Shown: piece after piece, positions 60,026 to 64,000 of the stretch
How positions within the stretch are numbered: the stretch's first letter is position 1
Layout of the letters: every line of letters begins with the position of its first letter
Assembly (NCBI GenBank): GCA_000746765.1
Contig: JOSY01000069.1
Coordinates: forward strand, 1 to 64,000
Source: Marine Group I thaumarchaeote SCGC AAA799-D11
Lineage (GTDB): Archaea; Thermoproteota; Nitrososphaeria; Nitrososphaerales; Nitrosopumilaceae
Direction: 5' to 3'
Length of the DNA stretch: 64,000 nt
Made by a program: the position numbers and the translations under genes
The notes under the pieces: generated by a model
What the model saw: the letters and a program-made list of their open reading frames with translations, nothing else
The model's database searches: none
What the model was told of the DNA's origin: nothing

Positions 60026-62812
60026 ATGCAAAAAATTCTGATTTTCTTATTGATGATATCATTTATTTCAATTCCATTTGTGTCTGCACATCCATTTACT
60101 GAAGAAACCATTCCAAGTTTAACATCAAATGCTCCAGCTGGAACAACTGAAGTAATAGTATATTTTTCAGAACCAGTTGACATCAACTTTAGTGAACTTA
60201 GAGTATTTGATACAAATGGAAACCAAATAGATAACAAAGACACAGATTACTATGAAGGGGAATTATCTCTTATCATTACAACCCCACCATTAGAAGATGG
60301 TGTTTACACTGTATCAACTAAAGTCCTCTCTAAAGTAGATGGACATCTTGTTCCAGATGCATTCTTGTTTGCAGTAGGTGATATTGTAATTGATCCATCC
60401 CTGTTAGATGTTGAAAGACCATCAGAAATTGTATTTTTACCTGAAGCTGGTGCAAGATTTCCAGGATTAGTAGGTCAAACAATTGTTTTAGGAGCAGTAA
60501 TTGCATCTCTCATAATTTGGGGAACACAAAACAAGCAGATAATTAGAGAACAACTAGATAAGATTGGAAGTTTCCACCATGGAAAATTTATGTCAATTAC
60601 AGGAGTAGGTCTTGTTTTAATTTTCATCTCAAATATTTTGATGATTGCAGTACAGAGTGTAAGACTAGGGGTTTCTCCACTTGATGCAATTCAAACAGAT
60701 TTTGGAATAACATGGATTATGAGAATGAGTATTACAGTAATTTTACTAGGCATTTGGTTTTGGCTTGATAGAAGTAAATCTCTATCAAAAAAGAATCAAA
60801 TTCCAATGTTAGGAGCAATGCTTGCATTAATTGCAACATCAAGTTTGATTGGGCATGGTGCAGCTAGTGGTCAAACACCAGCATTGATACTTGATTATAT
60901 TCACAATCTAGTTTCGGGAATTTGGATTGGTGGAATAATTTATTTTGTTTTTGTTTTACTGCCAACATTTTCTCAATTAAAAGATGTGCAACGAGAAAAG
61001 ATGAGTCTGTTAATGATTCCACGGTTTTCAATTGCGTTTATTATTGCTGTAGGAGTAGTAATAATTACAGGGCCAACATTGATGTGGTTCTTAGAAAGTG
61101 ATATTGGATTAATTACTGAATCAATCTACGGTCAATTAATCATTCTAAAGATATCCATTGCAGCAGCAATAATTGCATTTGGAGGATTTTTCCAATTAAA
61201 ATTACAAAAGAACGCAGAAAAAAATCTTCAATCAGGAAAAATTACTGTTCATAAAAAATTAAAAAAATCACTCAAGGTTGATGTGGTGTTAGGAATCATA
61301 CTTTTGGGAGTTGTTGCATTAATTACAAACGGAACATTACCTGCAGGGGAAATTCAGAAGGTTGACGCACAAGAAATTGTATATGGTTTCAAAACTCTAG
61401 AGTTTACCGAAAACACAAAATTTGATATCGATATTTCTCCATTTTCAAGCGGCTCAAACACAATTCTAGTCAAAGTTAGTGATTTTGAAGGGAACCCACT
61501 AGACGATTCAGATCAATTGAAAATCAAGATATCAAATCCATCAAAGAATATCTCACCAATTGAAGTCCCAATGGAGATAATCAAACAAGAAGAAAATAGA
61601 CCAACAGAATTCCAAGGAGAATTAACATTTGGATTTTCAGGAGAATGGTTGGTTGAAATTGAAGCACAAAGGACTGAGAATGCAAATGAATCAAAACTGT
61701 TGAATGTACTTGTAAAGCCAAGGCTAACAGATATTCAAACACAAGTTATTGAATACGAAATGCCTGAAGAATCAAAACCATTATTCCCATTGTATGACGG
61801 ACGAGATTCTCTTTGGATAAGTGATGCATCAGATAATGGACGCTTATGGGAATTTTCACTTGTAACTCAAGAGTTCACATCATATTCATTTGATGGAATA
61901 ACTACAACATTTCTTACTCAAGACAACGATGGAAATATTTGGTTTGTAGATACTCCAAGAAATCAAATTGGATTCATAGATCCTCAAACAAAAGAGATCA
62001 CAACAAAGACACTTCCAAAATTTGATCCTGTTATATCAGACAATACGCCACTTTTCATTAAAGCAGACTTTGATGGAAATATTTGGGTAACAATTGTTAA
62101 CAAAGATAGAATTGTAAAATACATACCAGAAACTGACGAGTTTGAAGAGATCATTTTGCCTGGAAAAGATAACTTGCCATTTGCTTTAGCACTTGATACA
62201 GATGGAAATGTTTGGTTTACAACAACTGGAGCCGGCAACATTGGATACATCGATCCAAAAGATAATCACATTACTCAATTTTCAAATGATCCACCATTAC
62301 AAGGACCTGAAGCACTACTCTTTGATGACGATGGAAATCTTTGGATTGCAGAACACACAGGCTTGGCAATTACCAAATTTAACCCAGTTTTAGAGACATT
62401 TGAGAGAATTACTGTACCCAATGATGAAGCATTACCATTTGGCATGACATTTGATAGATATGGAAATGTTTGGTTTGCACAACACACCATAGACGATATT
62501 GGAGTATATGATCCTGATAACAATGATTTGATTGAGGTTCCTGTACCTTCAGAAACATCCTTTGTGCAATTTATGACATCAGATGGAGATGAGAATGTTT
62601 GGTTTGTAGAACAACAAGCAAGTAAGATTGGTACAGTAAAGATGACAGAGATTCCAGTTATTCCATCACAAGTTCAATCATCAGGAGAGTTTGAATTAAA
62701 GTATACAGAACTAGCATCACCACTAATTGCATTAGGAATTATTGCAACATCTTTGTTTTATGTGAAAAGTATTCAAGATAAAAGAAGATTAAATGATTTG
62801 ATTAATTCTTAG
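60026..62812 (+). CDS. CopC-CopD fusion with C-terminal beta-propeller
   Basis: A 928-residue membrane protein. Signal peptide (LIFLLMISFISIPFVSAHP) with the CopC N-terminal His, a CopC beta domain (HPFTEETIPSLTSNAPAGTT, LSKVDGHLVPDAFLF), then a CopD-like block of about eight spans (GHGAASGQTPALILDYIHNL). Residues about 450-570 are a soluble beta domain, then a propeller of Vgb/streptogramin-lyase type repeats (DDDGNLWIAEHTGLAITKFN, DTDGNVWFTTTGAGNIGYID) and a final transmembrane helix. Copper import or handling plus an extracellular binding module is the inferred role. Confidence 0.88.
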   Translation: MQKILIFLLMISFISIPFVSAHPFTEETIPSLTSNAPAGTTEVIVYFSEPVDINFSELRVFDTNGNQIDNKDTDYYEGELSLIITTPPLEDGVYTVSTKVLSKVDGHLVPDAFLFAVGDIVIDPSLLDVERPSEIVFLPEAGARFPGLVGQTIVLGAVIASLIIWGTQNKQIIREQLDKIGSFHHGKFMSITGVGLVLIFISNILMIAVQSVRLGVSPLDAIQTDFGITWIMRMSITVILLGIWFWLDRSKSLSKKNQIPMLGAMLALIATSSLIGHGAASGQTPALILDYIHNLVSGIWIGGIIYFVFVLLPTFSQLKDVQREKMSLLMIPRFSIAFIIAVGVVIITGPTLMWFLESDIGLITESIYGQLIILKISIAAAIIAFGGFFQLKLQKNAEKNLQSGKITVHKKLKKSLKVDVVLGIILLGVVALITNGTLPAGEIQKVDAQEIVYGFKTLEFTENTKFDIDISPFSSGSNTILVKVSDFEGNPLDDSDQLKIKISNPSKNISPIEVPMEIIKQEENRPTEFQGELTFGFSGEWLVEIEAQRTENANESKLLNVLVKPRLTDIQTQVIEYEMPEESKPLFPLYDGRDSLWISDASDNGRLWEFSLVTQEFTSYSFDGITTTFLTQDNDGNIWFVDTPRNQIGFIDPQTKEITTKTLPKFDPVISDNTPLFIKADFDGNIWVTIVNKDRIVKYIPETDEFEEIILPGKDNLPFALALDTDGNVWFTTTGAGNIGYIDPKDNHITQFSNDPPLQGPEALLFDDDGNLWIAEHTGLAITKFNPVLETFERITVPNDEALPFGMTFDRYGNVWFAQHTIDDIGVYDPDNNDLIEVPVPSETSFVQFMTSDGDENVWFVEQQASKIGTVKMTEIPVIPSQVQSSGEFELKYTELASPLIALGIIATSLFYVKSIQDKRRLNDLINS

Positions 62813-63620
62813 AAAGTAACCCAGCAGATTTTATTCCCATAGTACCAGCTAGCAATCCAATTGAGATCAAAACAATTGTTCCTGCAGGAGTGATATCAAA
62901 GACATATGATACTAGAATTCCTGCAACAACAGAAAAAATTGAAAATCCAATTGAGATTAATGCAGTTTGTTTGAATCCTTTTCCATACATTATTGCCGAA
63001 ACATTTGGAATTACAAACAAGGCCGAAATTAACAAAACACCAACTAATTGGATTGATGTAACTACAGTTAATCCAGCCATAAACACTACAAGATAATTAA
63101 TTTTCTCTACAGGTATTCCACTAACTTTAGCTTGCTCTTCATTAAATGTAGAATAGAGAAGTTCTCTGAACAGTAACAAAACAACAATCAAAATTCCACC
63201 TGTCAAGGCTAAAATCAAAACAACGTCATCAACACTAACTAACAGAATGCTTCCAAACAAGAAACTAAAGATATCAAGCGTAAAACCTCCTGACAATCCA
63301 ATAATTACGAGTCCAACTGCAATACCAGATGATAAAAGGACAGCAATTGATGCATCACCAGAAATATTGAATCTGTCTTTGACTTTTGTTATTACAAGTG
63401 CACTAACAATTGAAACAACATATGCAGTCCAAAGTGGGTAAATTCCTGCAAGTAAACCAACAGCAACACCACCAAATGATGAATGTGCAATAGCATCACC
63501 AAATAATGAATATCTCCTTAGAACAAGAAATAATCCAACAACTGAACAAAGAATTGCAATAGCAATTCCTGCAATCAGTGCTCTATGCATGAAGCTATAG
63601 GTTAGAATTTCAAAAGACAT
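62802..63620 (-). CDS. Metal ABC transporter permease (ZnuB/MntB type)
   Basis: A 272-residue integral membrane protein with about eight spans of the ABC-3 family. Visible are ALIAGIAIAILCSVVGLFLVLRRYSLFGDAIAHSSFGGVAVGL and FNEEQAKVSGIPVEKINYL, the cytoplasmic coupling region, and VSIQLVGVLLISALFVIP. It imports zinc or manganese with the ATP-binding subunit encoded 3 bases away. Tail-to-tail overlap with the CopC-CopD gene of 11 bases. Confidence 0.92.
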   Translation of the reverse strand: MSFEILTYSFMHRALIAGIAIAILCSVVGLFLVLRRYSLFGDAIAHSSFGGVAVGLLAGIYPLWTAYVVSIVSALVITKVKDRFNISGDASIAVLLSSGIAVGLVIIGLSGGFTLDIFSFLFGSILLVSVDDVVLILALTGGILIVVLLLFRELLYSTFNEEQAKVSGIPVEKINYLVVFMAGLTVVTSIQLVGVLLISALFVIPNVSAIMYGKGFKQTALISIGFSIFSVVAGILVSYVFDITPAGTIVLISIGLLAGTMGIKSAGLLSKN

Positions 63621-63622
63621 GA

Positions 63623-64000
63623 CTAATGATGATGCATATGCTCCTGCATTGATGCTTCTGAATATTGTTTAACAAGATCATCATTAGAAAAGAAGTCTTC
63701 AGATTCTCCATGGAAGAATAGGGTTCTGTTAAGACATGCAACGTGGTTTGCAAGTTGGTTTACAGCATCTAGATCATGAGAAGACCATATAATGGTGATA
63801 TTTTGTTTTGAATTTAGTTCACGTAATATACTATAGAATAATTCGATGCTTTGTTGATCAATTCCTGTAACGGGTTCATCCAAAATCAATAGTTTTGGTT
63901 TGTGAACCAAAGCTTTTGCAATAAATACACGTTGTTGCTGACCTCCAGACAACTCACCAATTCTTCTATTTCCCAATTCATGAATCCACAATTGTTGTAA
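63623..64000 (-). CDS. Metal ABC transporter ATP-binding protein, 5' partial
   Basis: The frame runs to the window edge, so the N-terminal Walker A part is missing. Visible are the ABC signature LSGGQQQRVFIAKAL, Walker B LLILDEPVTGID, the H-loop WSSHD and the C-terminal His-rich end MQEHMHHH, typical of ZnuC/MntB type transporters. It pairs with the permease gene. The TTG at 63991 in the ORF track is internal, not the true start. Confidence 0.92.
   Translation of the reverse strand, partial: LQQLWIHELGNRRIGELSGGQQQRVFIAKALVHKPKLLILDEPVTGIDQQSIELFYSILRELNSKQNITIIWSSHDLDAVNQLANHVACLNRTLFFHGESEDFFSNDDLVKQYSEASMQEHMHHH

Noticed and set aside
1-64000. CRISPR arrays, rRNA genes and insertion sequences
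   Set aside because: No regularly spaced direct repeats, rRNA-like stretch, transposase or terminal repeats were seen; the repeats present are inside protein-coding genes.

Overview
The window is chromosomal DNA from an archaeon of the Nitrososphaerota (Thaumarchaeota), most likely a marine ammonia oxidiser of the Nitrosopumilus/Nitrosarchaeum type. This follows from gene content: archaeal informational genes (thermosome, L44e, S27e, S19e, TFE, NAC, PDCD5, Nep1, Rnp4, Trm56), late cobalamin genes next to a B12-type ribonucleotide reductase, the archaeal riboflavin route (ArfA/ArfC), many secreted cupredoxin-like proteins, a PEFG-type C-terminal sorting signal, AT-rich DNA, and TATA boxes about 25-28 bases before start codons (leaderless mRNAs). 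No rRNA, CRISPR array, prophage or insertion sequence was seen. One canonical tRNA (Gly, TCC) is present.

Layout. 1-8.3 kb: partial mptE-like gene, guaA, small unknowns, ROK kinase, thermosome, adenine deaminase, L44e/S27e. 8.3-12.4 kb: late cobalamin operon (cobY, cobS, cbiB, a cbiP lacking its glutaminase domain, cobD). 12.5-15.3 kb: aspartate-semialdehyde dehydrogenase, an Lrp-type regulator with an anomalous 5' end, heme O synthase. 15.4-19.7 kb: a poorly characterised block with two phasin-like helical proteins, a zinc-ribbon repeat protein split by an 11-base deletion, and unknowns. 19.7-24.6 kb: thioesterase, UbiD decarboxylase, zinc-finger protein, RuvC-like protein, NAC and a PUA protein. 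24.7-29.4 kb: AbrB-PhoU regulator, HflX, Trm56, TFE, aldehyde dehydrogenase. 29.5-35.9 kb: hemerythrin protein, basic K-rich protein, riboflavin operon, TPR protein. 36-42.2 kb: small regulators, CitE-like lyase, MDR dehydrogenase, translation/RNA genes, tRNA-Gly, membrane-anchored hydrolase-like protein. 42.3-47.8 kb: class II ribonucleotide reductase and a large winged-helix/ATP-cone/NrdD-like protein, with clustered GATC sites around both. 47.8-51.8 kb: thiolase with Zn-ribbon/OB partner, nitrilase, tautomerase, rhomboid. 51.8-64 kb: envelope and metal region with three large secreted tryptophan-repeat proteins, cupredoxins, a CopC-CopD-propeller fusion, and a zinc/manganese-type ABC importer cut by the window end.

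How the genes fit together. The cobalamin genes make the cofactor for the ribonucleotide reductase encoded about 30 kb away. The riboflavin operon supplies flavins, including the prenylated FMN a UbiD enzyme needs. The thiolase, aldehyde dehydrogenase, MDR dehydrogenase and ASADH-family protein are of families used in the 3-hydroxypropionate/4-hydroxybutyrate carbon cycle, but none can be assigned to a specific step from sequence alone. The last 12 kb look devoted to copper handling and the cell surface.

Strongest leads for novelty: the NrdD-derived putative regulator beside nrdJ with its GATC arrays; the split zinc-ribbon repeat protein; the amidohydrolase sitting where the riboflavin pathway lacks ArfB; two structured non-coding RNA candidates; and the family of secreted tryptophan-repeat proteins. 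Four small genes below the ORF-track cut-off were found by reading the intergenic DNA. All statements are from reading the sequence; no search or alignment was run.
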